Shown: positions 1 through 6,035, counted from the first letter of the stretch. The stretch: 6,969 nucleotides of DNA from Flavobacteriales bacterium UBA2426 (GCA_002342985.1 DDRC01000005.1:1-6969); one strand, 5' to 3'. Translations and numbers: made by a program. Notes: generated from the sequence alone by a model not told the origin.

Positions 1-238
1 ATACATCGTACCCCAAGTCGCTCTCGAAGCGGATGAGCCCGTCGATGTGGTGGGCACTGGGGCTGCGGTCGTCCTCGTAGAGCACATCGTTCTCATCGCG
101 CAAGATGCTCTCTTCGGCATGGCCGAAGAGCTCGCTGCCCAGCTTCCACGCCGCCACCCGCAAGGCGGCCATGCCCATGCTGGCGCCCCGTTTGCCCGCC
201 CCGATCTCCGAGGCCGCCTCGATCAATCGCAATTCCAT
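1..238 (-). CDS. Arginase/formimidoylglutamase-family protein, N-terminal part
   Basis: The minus-strand frame opens with ATG at 238-236 and runs open to the window edge, giving 79 codons of N-terminus. The protein begins MELRLIEAASEIGAGKRGAS. The block EIGAGKRGASMGMAALRVAA resembles the start of Bacteroidota arginase-family (ureohydrolase) proteins, where S-E-I-G-A-G-x-R-G-A-S is followed by an alpha helix. Family members hydrolyse arginine (to ornithine and urea) or related guanidino compounds using two Mn ions. The metal-binding His/Asp motifs lie further on, outside the window, so substrate and activity cannot be judged. No Shine-Dalgarno sequence precedes the start. The gene is divergent from the lipoprotein gene at 406, and a 16-bp palindrome lies 22 bp upstream of the start codon. 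The call rests on remembered family resemblance of about 30 residues. Confidence 0.65.
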   Translation of the reverse strand, partial: MELRLIEAASEIGAGKRGASMGMAALRVAAWKLGSELFGHAEESILRDENDVLYEDDRSPSAHHIDGLIRFESDLGYDV

Positions 239-260
239 GGTCGTTGCCGCGGCGCTGGTG

Positions 261-276
261 CGCAACGGCCGTTGCG
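261..276. promoter_or_regulatory. 16-bp perfect palindrome, possible operator
   Basis: CGCAACGGCCGTTGCG is a perfect 16-bp dyad with no spacer, in the 167-bp gap between the divergent arginase-like and lipoprotein genes. It ends 22 bp from the arginase start codon, a position compatible with a repressor site or a hairpin in the leader. It could also be chance in GC-rich DNA. No transcription factor is identified. Confidence 0.3.
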
Positions 277-405
277 GGCGAAGGTAAGCCTGCCGCCGGA
301 GGGCGTTCATCGACCCCTGCTTCCGGTTCGCCTAGCAATCAGGCGCTTTCGGCTGAAACGAAGGGACAGGCCCCGCCGTAAGAGGGGCACGCAACACCCT
401 CCCTG

Positions 406-1104
406 ATGCCGATCCACAAAGCCCTGTTCCTGAGCGCCTCCACCCTGTTCCTCTCCGCCTGCGGCACCAGCTTGCTGGAGCAGCGGGTAACGGAAGGCAC
501 CATCGAGTATGCGCTCACCTTCCCCGACTACGACCCCAACGGGCTGATGGCGGGCATGCTGCCTGAGCGCACCACGCTCACTTTCACCGAAGACCGGCAG
601 GCGGCGGAGCTGAGCGCCGGCATGGGGGTGTTCCGCACCCTGATGCAGGTGGACAACAGCGGCCGCAGCATGGATTACCACATGAGCATGATGGGCAAGC
701 GGATCGTGAGCCACCTGAAGCCGCGCGACATGGACCTGTTCAACGCGGATTACGGACGCCCCACCATCCTGTTCACCAACGACCTGGATACCATTGCCGG
801 GTTCCCCTGCCGCAAGGCCATCGCCGTGTTCAGCCGGATGGAACAGCCGGAGATCGAGGTGTGGTACACCGACCGCATCCGCATCAACGACCCCAATTGG
901 TTCGGTCCCTTCGCGGAGGTGCCCGGTGTGCTGCTGCGCTACGACATGGTGCAGAACGGCATCCGGATGCACCTGGACGCCGTGCAGGTGACCGCCCAGG
1001 ACATCGACCCCGCCAAGTTCGAGCCCAAGGCCGACCACGAGTCGGTGGCGCCGCCCGTGCTCCATCACGAGCTGGCCGAGGTGCTGGGGACCTTCTCGAT
1101 GTAG
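406..1104 (+). CDS. Small lipoprotein resembling GLPGLI/DUF4412 family
   Basis: This 232-residue protein has a lipoprotein signal peptide: basic start MPIHK, a hydrophobic run, and lipobox LSAC with the acylated cysteine at residue 19. The mature part is predicted to be anchored facing the periplasm; no acidic surface-export signal follows the cysteine. The mid to C-terminal part reads IAGFPCRKAIAVF, then EVWYTDRI, then GPFAEVPGVLLRYDM. This order (a 'G-x-x-C-x-K-A' strand, a 'V-W-Y-T' strand, then a 'P-G-V/L-L' strand) matches the GLPGLI/DUF4412 type of Bacteroidota envelope proteins, whose biochemical role is unknown to me. The start ATG follows a C-rich leader without a recognisable ribosome-binding site. 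The gene is separated from ftsK by 201 bp and is probably transcribed alone. The lipoprotein call is firm; the family call is moderate; no function is proposed. Confidence 0.85.
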   Translation: MPIHKALFLSASTLFLSACGTSLLEQRVTEGTIEYALTFPDYDPNGLMAGMLPERTTLTFTEDRQAAELSAGMGVFRTLMQVDNSGRSMDYHMSMMGKRIVSHLKPRDMDLFNADYGRPTILFTNDLDTIAGFPCRKAIAVFSRMEQPEIEVWYTDRIRINDPNWFGPFAEVPGVLLRYDMVQNGIRMHLDAVQVTAQDIDPAKFEPKADHESVAPPVLHHELAEVLGTFSM

Positions 1105-1122
1105 CCCGCCGCCGTCAGTGCC

Positions 1123-1155
1123 TGGCCATCAGCGGCCAAGGCGCTGCGCTGCGCC
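1123..1155. other. Two short GC-rich hairpins after the lipoprotein gene
   Basis: TGGCC (1123-1127) pairs with GGCCA (1134-1138), and GGCGC (1140-1144) pairs with GCGCC (1151-1155), each around a 6-nt loop. They start 18 bp after the stop of the lipoprotein gene. This is where a terminator would be expected, but no T-run follows, so a rho-independent terminator is not supported. GC-rich DNA yields such 5-bp stems by chance. Confidence 0.2.
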
Positions 1156-1305
1156 CCTGGATCCGCGCCCCCCGGCCCCATTGCGTGCGCGGCTCTCCAC
1201 GCGCCCCTGTTGATACTAGCGCCAATAGACTTCCCGTTCTGGCTGGACGGAGGCTCGACCTTCGACGCATCGCCTCGCGCGTGCGAGCGAATCCCGCATT
1301 CCACA

Positions 1306-3909
1306 TTGGCCAACGAGAAGCGCAACCGGCTCCGCGAGGAGCCCACCGAAGAGGCCCCGGCCAAGCCGCGGCGGAGCAAGAAGGCCGCGGCGCCGAGCGA
1401 GGGCCGCTGGAGCCGCATGAAGGGCTTCTTCGCCGATGAGCGCACCCACAAGGTGCTGGGGCTGGCCCTTACGCTGGGCGGACTCTTCCTGCTGACCGCC
1501 TTCGTGAGCTTCCTCTTTACCTGGCGGGTGGACCAGGACCTGATGAGCCGCGGCTGGTGGGAGATCCTCAGCACGGGCACGGCGGCGGAGAATTGGCTGG
1601 GCAAGCTGGGCGCCATCAGCGCGCACCGCTTCATCCACGTGTGGTTCGGGCTGGCGGCCTTCGCCTTCCCCCTGTGGAGCTTTTTAGCGGGCATGCGCAT
1701 CCTGCTGGGCACCTGGCTGCTGCCCCCGCGGCGCACGCTGGGCTGGACGGCGATGGCGGCGCTGTGGGTGCCGGGGCTGCTGGGCTTCTTCTTCCGCGGG
1801 GAGTACAGCTTCCTGGGCGGTGGACTGGGCGTGGTGATGACGCGGCACCTGACCACCCTGCTGGGGGAGTTCGGCGCCGGCGCCTTGCTGGTGTTCGCGG
1901 CGGCGGCCTTCGCGGCCTACACCTTCAACCTCGATTTCGGCTGGCTGAGCGGGCTGCTGGCGAAGCGGGCGGGCGCGGCAGAAGCGGAACCCGAGGAGGC
2001 CGCGGCCGTGAAGCCCGGCGTGCGGATGAAGGAGCCGGAATGGCAGGATAGCGGGTTCCCTGAGGAAGCGGTTGCGGCGGATGAAAGGACCGCCCCGGTT
2101 GCCGGCCCCGCAGCGGCCGGTGGCACCGAGGAACCAACGCTGGAGCTCGAGCTGGAGGGATCGGATGCCGAAGCGGCCGATGACGCTGCCGAGGCGCAGG
2201 AGACGCCCGCGCTGGAGCTGGAGACCACCCCGATGGAGGTGGTGGCGCCCGTGGCCTCGCCGGTGATGAGCGCGGTGGAGGCGCTGAACGGGGAGCTCAA
2301 CGGCATGAGCGTGGAGGCCGGCGCCAAGGAAGCCGTGCTGACCGAGGACGAGATCGAGGCGAAGCTGCAGGAGTTCGGCGAGTACGATCCCAAGCTGGAC
2401 CTGAGCAGCTACGAGCAGCCGCCGCTGGACCTGCTGGTGGACCATGGCACGGGCGAGATCACGGTGACCAAGGAGGAGCTGGAGGCGAACAAGGACCGCA
2501 TCGTGGCCACGCTGGGCCACTACAACATCGGGATCGACAAGATCAAGGCGACGATCGGCCCCACGGTGACGCTGTATGAGATCGTGCCGCAGGCGGGGGT
2601 GCGCATCAGCAAGATCAAGAACCTGGAGGACGACATCGCGCTGAGCCTGGCCGCGCTGGGGATCCGCATCATTGCGCCGATCCCGGGCAAGGGCACCATC
2701 GGCATCGAGGTGCCCAACAGCAAGCCGCAGGTGGTGGGCATGCGCGCGGTGGTGGCGAGCGAGAAGTTCCAGAACAGCACGGCGGACCTGCCGATCGTGC
2801 TGGGCAAGACCATCAGCAACGAGACCTTCGTGACCGACCTGGCGAAGATGCCGCACCTGCTGATGGCCGGTGCCACGGGCCAGGGCAAGTCGGTGGGCCT
2901 GAACGCGATCCTGGTGAGCCTGCTGTACAAGAAGCACCCGAGCCAGATCAAGTTCGTGCTGGTGGACCCGAAGAAGGTGGAACTGACGCTCTTCAACAAG
3001 ATCGAGCGGCACTTCCTGGCCAAGCTGCCGGGCGAGGGCGAGGCGATCATCACCGACACGAAGAAGGTGGTGGCCACGCTGAACAGCCTGTGCATCGAGA
3101 TGGACGAGCGCTACGAGCTGCTGAAGGATGCGCAGGTGCGCAACATCAAGGAGTACAACGCGAAGTTCATCAGCCGGCGGCTGAACCCGGAGAACGGGCA
3201 CCGCTACCTCCCCTACATCGTGCTGGTGGTGGACGAGTTCGCGGACCTGATCATGACGGCGGGCCGCGAGGTGGAGACGCCCATTGCCCGCCTGGCCCAG
3301 CTGGCGCGCGCCATCGGCATCCACCTGATCATCGCCACGCAGCGCCCCAGCGTGAACATCATCACGGGTACGATCAAGGCCAACTTCCCTGCGCGCATCG
3401 CCTTCCGGGTGACGAGCAAGATCGACAGCCGCACGATTCTGGACGCCGGGGGTGCCGAGCAGCTCATTGGCCGGGGCGACATGCTGCTGAGCACGGGCAA
3501 CGACCTGATCCGCATCCAGTGCGCCTTCGTGGACACGCCGGAGGTGGATGAGATCACGGCCTTCATCGGCAATCAGCGCGGCTATCCGGATGCGCTGCTG
3601 CTGCCGGAGCCGCCCATGGAAGAGGGCGAAGGCGGCGGCGACTTGGACGATGGCGAGCGCGACAGCATGTTCGAGGAGGCGGCGCGCCTGGTGGTGCAGA
3701 CGCAGCAGGGCAGCACCTCGTTGATCCAACGCAAGCTGAAGCTGGGCTACAACCGCGCCGGCCGCATTGTGGACCAGCTGGAGGCCGCCGGTGTGCTGGG
3801 GCCCTTCGAGGGCAGCAAGGCCCGCCGCGTGATGATCCCCAACGAGGCCGCGCTGGCCGCGCACCTGAACCAGGGTGTGGCGGCGGGGCCGGGCGTGGGG
3901 GGATTCTGA
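1306..3909 (+). CDS. ftsK: DNA translocase FtsK/SpoIIIE
   Basis: FtsK is a septum-anchored hexameric ATPase that pumps chromosomal DNA during division and, in many bacteria, activates XerCD recombination. From the TTG at 1306 the product is 867 residues: a basic N-terminus (ANEKRNRL, then a KPRRSKK cluster), four membrane segments (about 50-72, 110-137, 145-163, 189-210), and an Ala/Glu-rich acidic linker (about 211-370). The motor domain follows, with Walker A GATGQGKS (522-529) and Walker B IVLVVDEFADL (catalytic D643-E644). The C-terminal winged-helix gamma domain (about 786-845) includes LIQRKLKLGYNRAGRIVDQL, the DNA-reading part of the family. The same frame is open up to a TTG at 1210, which would add 32 residues. 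That extension uses codons rare here (ATA, CTA) and looks non-coding, so 1306 is preferred; both starts are TTG and no in-frame ATG occurs before 1417. The last ~90 bp of the gene are repeated downstream (4023-4115), but this copy is intact. Function is certain; the start is not. Confidence 0.95.
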   Translation: MANEKRNRLREEPTEEAPAKPRRSKKAAAPSEGRWSRMKGFFADERTHKVLGLALTLGGLFLLTAFVSFLFTWRVDQDLMSRGWWEILSTGTAAENWLGKLGAISAHRFIHVWFGLAAFAFPLWSFLAGMRILLGTWLLPPRRTLGWTAMAALWVPGLLGFFFRGEYSFLGGGLGVVMTRHLTTLLGEFGAGALLVFAAAAFAAYTFNLDFGWLSGLLAKRAGAAEAEPEEAAAVKPGVRMKEPEWQDSGFPEEAVAADERTAPVAGPAAAGGTEEPTLELELEGSDAEAADDAAEAQETPALELETTPMEVVAPVASPVMSAVEALNGELNGMSVEAGAKEAVLTEDEIEAKLQEFGEYDPKLDLSSYEQPPLDLLVDHGTGEITVTKEELEANKDRIVATLGHYNIGIDKIKATIGPTVTLYEIVPQAGVRISKIKNLEDDIALSLAALGIRIIAPIPGKGTIGIEVPNSKPQVVGMRAVVASEKFQNSTADLPIVLGKTISNETFVTDLAKMPHLLMAGATGQGKSVGLNAILVSLLYKKHPSQIKFVLVDPKKVELTLFNKIERHFLAKLPGEGEAIITDTKKVVATLNSLCIEMDERYELLKDAQVRNIKEYNAKFISRRLNPENGHRYLPYIVLVVDEFADLIMTAGREVETPIARLAQLARAIGIHLIIATQRPSVNIITGTIKANFPARIAFRVTSKIDSRTILDAGGAEQLIGRGDMLLSTGNDLIRIQCAFVDTPEVDEITAFIGNQRGYPDALLLPEPPMEEGEGGGDLDDGERDSMFEEAARLVVQTQQGSTSLIQRKLKLGYNRAGRIVDQLEAAGVLGPFEGSKARRVMIPNEAALAAHLNQGVAAGPGVGGF

Positions 3910-4022
3910 GGGGCCTCCCCTACTCTATCGCATTGTACACTGGGAGCCCGAGGACGGGAGAGCCTGATGTGTTCATCGTTGCACGCAGGGTCCCCGAAGA
4001 CGGGAGACCCTGCGGAGGTTTA
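3817..4022 (+). repeat. 206-bp tandem duplication, copy 1 (ftsK end plus intergenic segment)
   Basis: Copy 1 contains the last 93 bp of ftsK, its TGA, and 113 bp of intergenic DNA ending in GCGGAGGTTTA. The adjacent copy lies exactly 206 bp on. By eye there are 8 substitutions and no gaps: positions 3830, 3922, 3944, 3975, 3976, 3978, 3982 and 3984, about 96% identity. Five of the eight fall within 10 bp (3975-3984), while the ftsK part differs at one base only. Because 206 is not a multiple of three, the second copy of the coding end is not in phase with ftsK. The boundaries are uncertain by about 1 bp. Confidence 0.95.
3931..4014 (+). repeat. Paired hairpin modules, first doublet
   Basis: Two related modules start 46 bp apart, at 3931 and 3977. 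Each has the plan (C)ATTGTA, 9 bp, CCCGARGACGGGAGA, one base, CCTG; in the second module of this doublet the first element is diverged to CGTTGCA. Module A (3937-3972) forms a 4-bp CCCG/CGGG stem with loop AGGA, a purine-rich internal loop, and outer GG/CC and ACAC/GTGT pairs. Module B (3984-4014) is much stronger: CGCAGGGTC pairs with GACCCTGCG, one A (4005) bulges, and CCCG pairs with CGGG around loop AAGA, giving 13 bp. No T-run follows, so these are not ordinary terminators. They could be a structured 3' end of the ftsK mRNA, a REP-like dispersed repeat, or a small RNA; the sequence alone does not decide. Confidence 0.6.
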
Positions 4023-4115
4023 AAGGCCCGCCGCGCGATGATCCCCAACGAGGCCGCGCTGGCCGCGCACCTGAACCAGGGTGTGGCGGCGGGGCCGGGC
4101 GTGGGGGGATTCTGA
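4023..4115 (+). pseudogene. Duplicated 3' end of ftsK, no gene start
   Basis: This segment repeats the codons for the FtsK tail ARRVMIPNEAALAAHLNQGV and onward to the TGA at 4113-4115. One change, T to C at 4036, replaces Val by Ala. The frame is open back to a TTG at 3933, which would give a 60-residue product, but its first half merely reads through the hairpin modules of copy 1. I interpret it as a non-functional remnant of the duplication rather than a small gene. Confidence 0.8.
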
Positions 4116-4136
4116 GGGGCCTCCCCTTCTCTATCG

Positions 4137-4220
4137 CATTGTACACTGGAAGCCCGAGGACGGGAGAGCCTGATGTGTTCTACATTGTATGCAGGGTCCC
4201 CGAAGACGGGAGACCCTGCG
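4137..4220 (+). repeat. Paired hairpin modules, second doublet
   Basis: This is the second copy of the doublet at 3931-4014. Modules A (4137-4172) and B (4183-4218) match at 28 of 36 positions by hand alignment, and both keep ATTGTA here. The strong B hairpin (4190-4220) is preserved. Its outermost pair is T-G instead of the C-G of the first doublet, so that substitution keeps a pairing in RNA. The A hairpin core CCCG-AGGA-CGGG is unchanged. Confidence 0.6.
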
Positions 4221-4228
4221 GAGGTTTA

Positions 4229-4256
4229 GATTCTGATTGTACTGGATAGAATCAGA
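4229..4256. other. Inverted repeat between convergent ftsK and beta-lactamase genes
   Basis: TCTGATT (4232-4238) is the reverse complement of AATCAGA (4250-4256), with an 11-nt spacer. An alternative pairing is GATTCT (4229-4234) with AGAATC (4248-4253). It begins immediately after the second 206-bp copy and ends 6 bp from the stop of the convergent minus-strand gene. This location suits a bidirectional terminator, but neither strand has a T-run. The spacer contains ATTGTACTGG-like sequence recalling module A (ATTGTACACTGG), which may be coincidence. Confidence 0.4.
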
Positions 4257-4262
4257 CGGCCC

Positions 4263-5075
4263 TCACGGCCAAACACCTTCCTCCCTCAGCACCGCCTTGG
4301 CGATCCCGATGCGTGCCGCCGCGAATGCGGCATGCGCGGTATCGCTCGTGCTGATCCGGTTCGCGAAGAAGTAAGGCGCGCGCTGCGGGGCCTCTACCCA
4401 GCCCACGTACCAGCCGATGCTGCCCGCATCGCCCATGGCCCAGCCGGTCTTGGCGCGCATAGCGCGGCCCAGCGTATCCTCGCGCAGCATGATGTCCTTG
4501 GCGATGCCGTACGTGCGCGGGCTGAAGGGCAGCTGCTCCGCTTCTACCGCACGCAGGAAAGCGATCTGCTGGCGCGGGGTGATGCGCAACCCTCCCCTCA
4601 CCCAGCACTGGTCGTAGCCGCCGGTGGTGTCGGCATTGCCGTAGCCCACGGTATCGAGCCAATGCTTGAAGGCTGCGGGGCCGATGCGGCGCACGGTCTC
4701 GCGGTAGTACCAATACACGCTCGCATCGTAGGCCTCGCGGAGCGTGAGGTCGCGGTTCGCCGCTGGGCGCCCGTAGTCGCTGCCGTCCCAGGCAATAACG
4801 TGACTGCTATCGGGGAGCACCCCGGTCTCGAGACCGATGAGCGTGCCGAGGATCTTGAAGGTGCTGGCGGGCAGCGTGGCCGAATCGGCTTGGGCGCTGT
4901 CAATGAAGAGCCAGTGATCGCGTTGCGCGTCGTAGCCGATGAAGGAACCGGTGAGCTGCTGGTCGGTGTAGAGCTGGCCGAGCTCGTCGCGGACGGAATG
5001 GTTGGGCGGTGCGGCAGGCTCGGGCTGGTGGCCGGCGCACGATGCGAGCAGCAAGGCGGGAAGGATGACGCGCAT
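4263..5075 (-). CDS. Class D (OXA-type) beta-lactamase-like lipoprotein
   Basis: The 270-residue product has a very short lipoprotein signal, MRVILPALLLASC, with the acylated cysteine at residue 13, so it is predicted to be membrane-anchored in the periplasm. Class D landmarks occur in order: STFK (71-74) with nucleophile S71 and the lysine that is carboxylated in the family; RDLTLREAYDASVYWYY (108-124) covering the SxV position; YGN (145-147); GGYDQCW with the conserved Trp at 158; QQIAFLRAVEAEQLPFS (169-185); KTG (209-211); IGWYVGWVE (220-228); and R255 near the end. Family members hydrolyse beta-lactams through an acyl-serine intermediate. The third residue of SxV is Tyr121 instead of Val, which is atypical. 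Length and motif spacing match OXA enzymes, so an intact enzyme is likely. A non-hydrolytic penicillin-binding role is possible because of Tyr121. The start is the only one that yields the signal peptide. No blaI/blaR-like regulator is visible nearby. Confidence 0.88.
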   Translation of the reverse strand: MRVILPALLLASCAGHQPEPAAPPNHSVRDELGQLYTDQQLTGSFIGYDAQRDHWLFIDSAQADSATLPASTFKILGTLIGLETGVLPDSSHVIAWDGSDYGRPAANRDLTLREAYDASVYWYYRETVRRIGPAAFKHWLDTVGYGNADTTGGYDQCWVRGGLRITPRQQIAFLRAVEAEQLPFSPRTYGIAKDIMLREDTLGRAMRAKTGWAMGDAGSIGWYVGWVEAPQRAPYFFANRISTSDTAHAAFAAARIGIAKAVLREEGVWP

Positions 5076-5100
5076 GGAGCGAAGGTCGCGCGCGGCGCAT

Positions 5101-5127
5101 GAAAAAAACCCCGGCGATCCCGGGGCC
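5101..5127 (-). terminator. Rho-independent terminator of the outer-membrane protein gene
   Basis: Read on the minus strand, CCCCGG (complement of 5125-5120) pairs with CCGGGG (complement of 5114-5109) around a 5-nt loop and is followed by seven Ts (5108-5102). It begins about 25 bp after the stop codon of the upstream minus-strand gene. Its T-run ends 26 bp before the start codon of the beta-lactamase gene, so the two genes are probably not a simple operon. Confidence 0.9.
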
Positions 5128-5151
5128 TTCTTCAAGATTCGGAACGGATGC

Positions 5152-5922
5152 TCAGAACGCGTAGCCGATGGAGATGCCGCCGCGCACGATGGGGAACACC
5201 TTGTCGCGGAAATCGGCCTCGGCGTGCCGGTCGTCGGCGCGTGCATCGGGATTCCGGAGTATATCGCCGAGCAGGAAGACCTGCACGTCGGCATCATCCT
5301 GGTACTTCTCGATGTTGCGCTTGATGGTGAGGTAATCCTCGCGCTCCAGGTTGGGGTCGTTGGTCTCGATGTGGGCATTCCCCATGGCCATGCCGTAGCC
5401 CGCATTGATGTCCAGGAACAGACGCGAGGCCAGCGTGAATTGCACGCCCATGCCCAATCCGCCACCGAATGCGCTGGCCGTGCCATCGAGGTTGGCCCTG
5501 ATGTTGCGCCCATTCTTGTCGTAGTCGTAAGGCACCCGGTAATCGTAGTCGAAATAGCGGAGGAAGGCCTCCACATAGAAGCCCTTGAAGGCCTCCCTTG
5601 GGTAGAACCGGAAATAGGGGTTGGCATAGAGGCCCTTGGGCTCCACATCCCCGGTATAGGTCTGCTTCTCGCCGTCGAGGTTACCGATGGCCTCCACTTT
5701 GATGACGCTGGGCAGTTTGTAGCCCGCCAGCAGCCCCACCGTCGTCTTGCGGCCGGTCTTCTGCTCGTAGTTGGCACTCACCGAGAGCAGCGCATACCCG
5801 GTGAGATTGGTCTTGATGACGCGGCGCGGACTGAAGACCGCGCTCGCAACGGTGGCGACTTCCTGCGCCTGCAGCCCAAGTGCGGAGAGTGCCAAGGCGA
5901 GGCCGACGAGCAGCTTTTTCAT
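5152..5922 (-). CDS. Outer-membrane beta-barrel protein, DUF3575-like
   Basis: The 256-residue product starts MKKLLVGLALALSALGLQAQ, a standard Sec signal peptide with likely cleavage after AQ at about residue 20. The mature chain alternates hydrophobic and polar residues in strand-like blocks such as VIKTNLTGYALLSVSANYEQ, TVGLLAGY, ANPYFRFYPRE, FYVEAFLRYFDYDY, FGGGLGMGVQFTL and LFLDINAGYGMAMG. It ends in VRGGISIGYAF with a C-terminal Phe, the usual signal for barrel assembly. The 'K-T-N-L-x-G-Y-A' opening followed by a Y-E plus G-R-x-T-x-x-G-L strand resembles DUF3575 outer-membrane proteins of Bacteroidota. Their function is unknown to me. The gene has its own terminator (5101-5127) and is divergent from mazG, so it looks monocistronic. 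Confidence 0.88.
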   Translation of the reverse strand: MKKLLVGLALALSALGLQAQEVATVASAVFSPRRVIKTNLTGYALLSVSANYEQKTGRKTTVGLLAGYKLPSVIKVEAIGNLDGEKQTYTGDVEPKGLYANPYFRFYPREAFKGFYVEAFLRYFDYDYRVPYDYDKNGRNIRANLDGTASAFGGGLGMGVQFTLASRLFLDINAGYGMAMGNAHIETNDPNLEREDYLTIKRNIEKYQDDADVQVFLLGDILRNPDARADDRHAEADFRDKVFPIVRGGISIGYAF

Positions 5923-5942
5923 GGGAATGGTTTTGATTGACC

Positions 5943-5972
5943 TAAAGTTGAGGGACCGGCTCCCGGAGGCAA
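5943..5972 (-). promoter_or_regulatory. Weak Bacteroidota-type promoter candidate for the OMP gene
   Basis: On the minus strand, TTG (5972-5970) is followed after 19 nt by CAACTTTA (5950-5943). This loosely fits the Bacteroidota -33 TTTG and -7 TAnnTTTG pattern and lies 21 bp or more before the OMP start codon at 5922. The -7 element matches only 4 of 6 defined bases. It sits in the only AT-richer part of the 113-bp divergent gap with mazG. Confidence 0.2.
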
Positions 5973-6035
5973 CTAACAGCCGTCAGTTCCCCCTGATGGC
6001 AGCGGCCATGGCCCAGGGCTACCGACCTTCGCCCC

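Larger units (their letters stand above)
4023..4228 (+). repeat. 206-bp tandem duplication, copy 2
   Basis: This is the direct repeat of 3817-4022, starting AAGGCCCGCC and ending GAGGTTTA. It differs at 4036, 4128, 4150, 4181, 4182, 4184, 4188 and 4190. The junction between copies shows no more than 1-2 bp of shared sequence (an A) with the upstream flank, so long homology did not generate the event. The sequence after copy 2 (GATTCTGATTG) is unrelated to the start of either copy. Confidence 0.95.

Noticed and set aside
279..286. Minus-strand -7-like element TACCTTCG for the arginase gene
   Set aside because: It fits TAnnTTTG at 5 of 6 bases, but no TTG or TTTG lies at the expected distance upstream.
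1210..1233. Promoter for ftsK: TTG at 1210 with TAGACTTC at 1226
   Set aside because: The gap is only 13 nt, shorter than the roughly 17-21 nt expected in Bacteroidota, and the -7 element matches partially.
1684..3864. Long open frame on the minus strand opposite ftsK (726 codons)
   Set aside because: The translation is rich in His, Arg, Gln, Leu and Val with no recognisable domain, which is typical of the antisense of a GC-rich gene. The plus strand encodes an unmistakable FtsK.
3947..3958. CsrA/RsmA site (AGGA in a CCCG/CGGG hairpin loop)
   Set aside because: The loop of the sister hairpin is AAGA, so GGA is not conserved, and CsrA is not typical of Bacteroidota.
3933..4115. 60-codon open frame joining copy 1 hairpin modules to the duplicated FtsK tail
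   Set aside because: It starts with TTG inside a repeat, its first half is a read-through of hairpin sequence, and its second half is an out-of-phase copy of the ftsK end. Nothing suggests independent expression.
3970..4195. dif/Xer recombination site linked to ftsK (ATTGTA-containing segments)
   Set aside because: No pair of inverted 11-bp arms around a 6-8 bp centre could be found; ATTGTA alone is too little.
3931..4220. CRISPR-like array
   Set aside because: The spacing is regular only within pairs, the 'repeats' are imperfect, the intervals between them are themselves duplicated, and no cas genes are present.
5002..5940. Plus-strand open frame opposite the OMP and beta-lactamase genes
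   Set aside because: It is antisense to two genes with signal peptides and family motifs and crosses the terminator; no motif of its own is visible.
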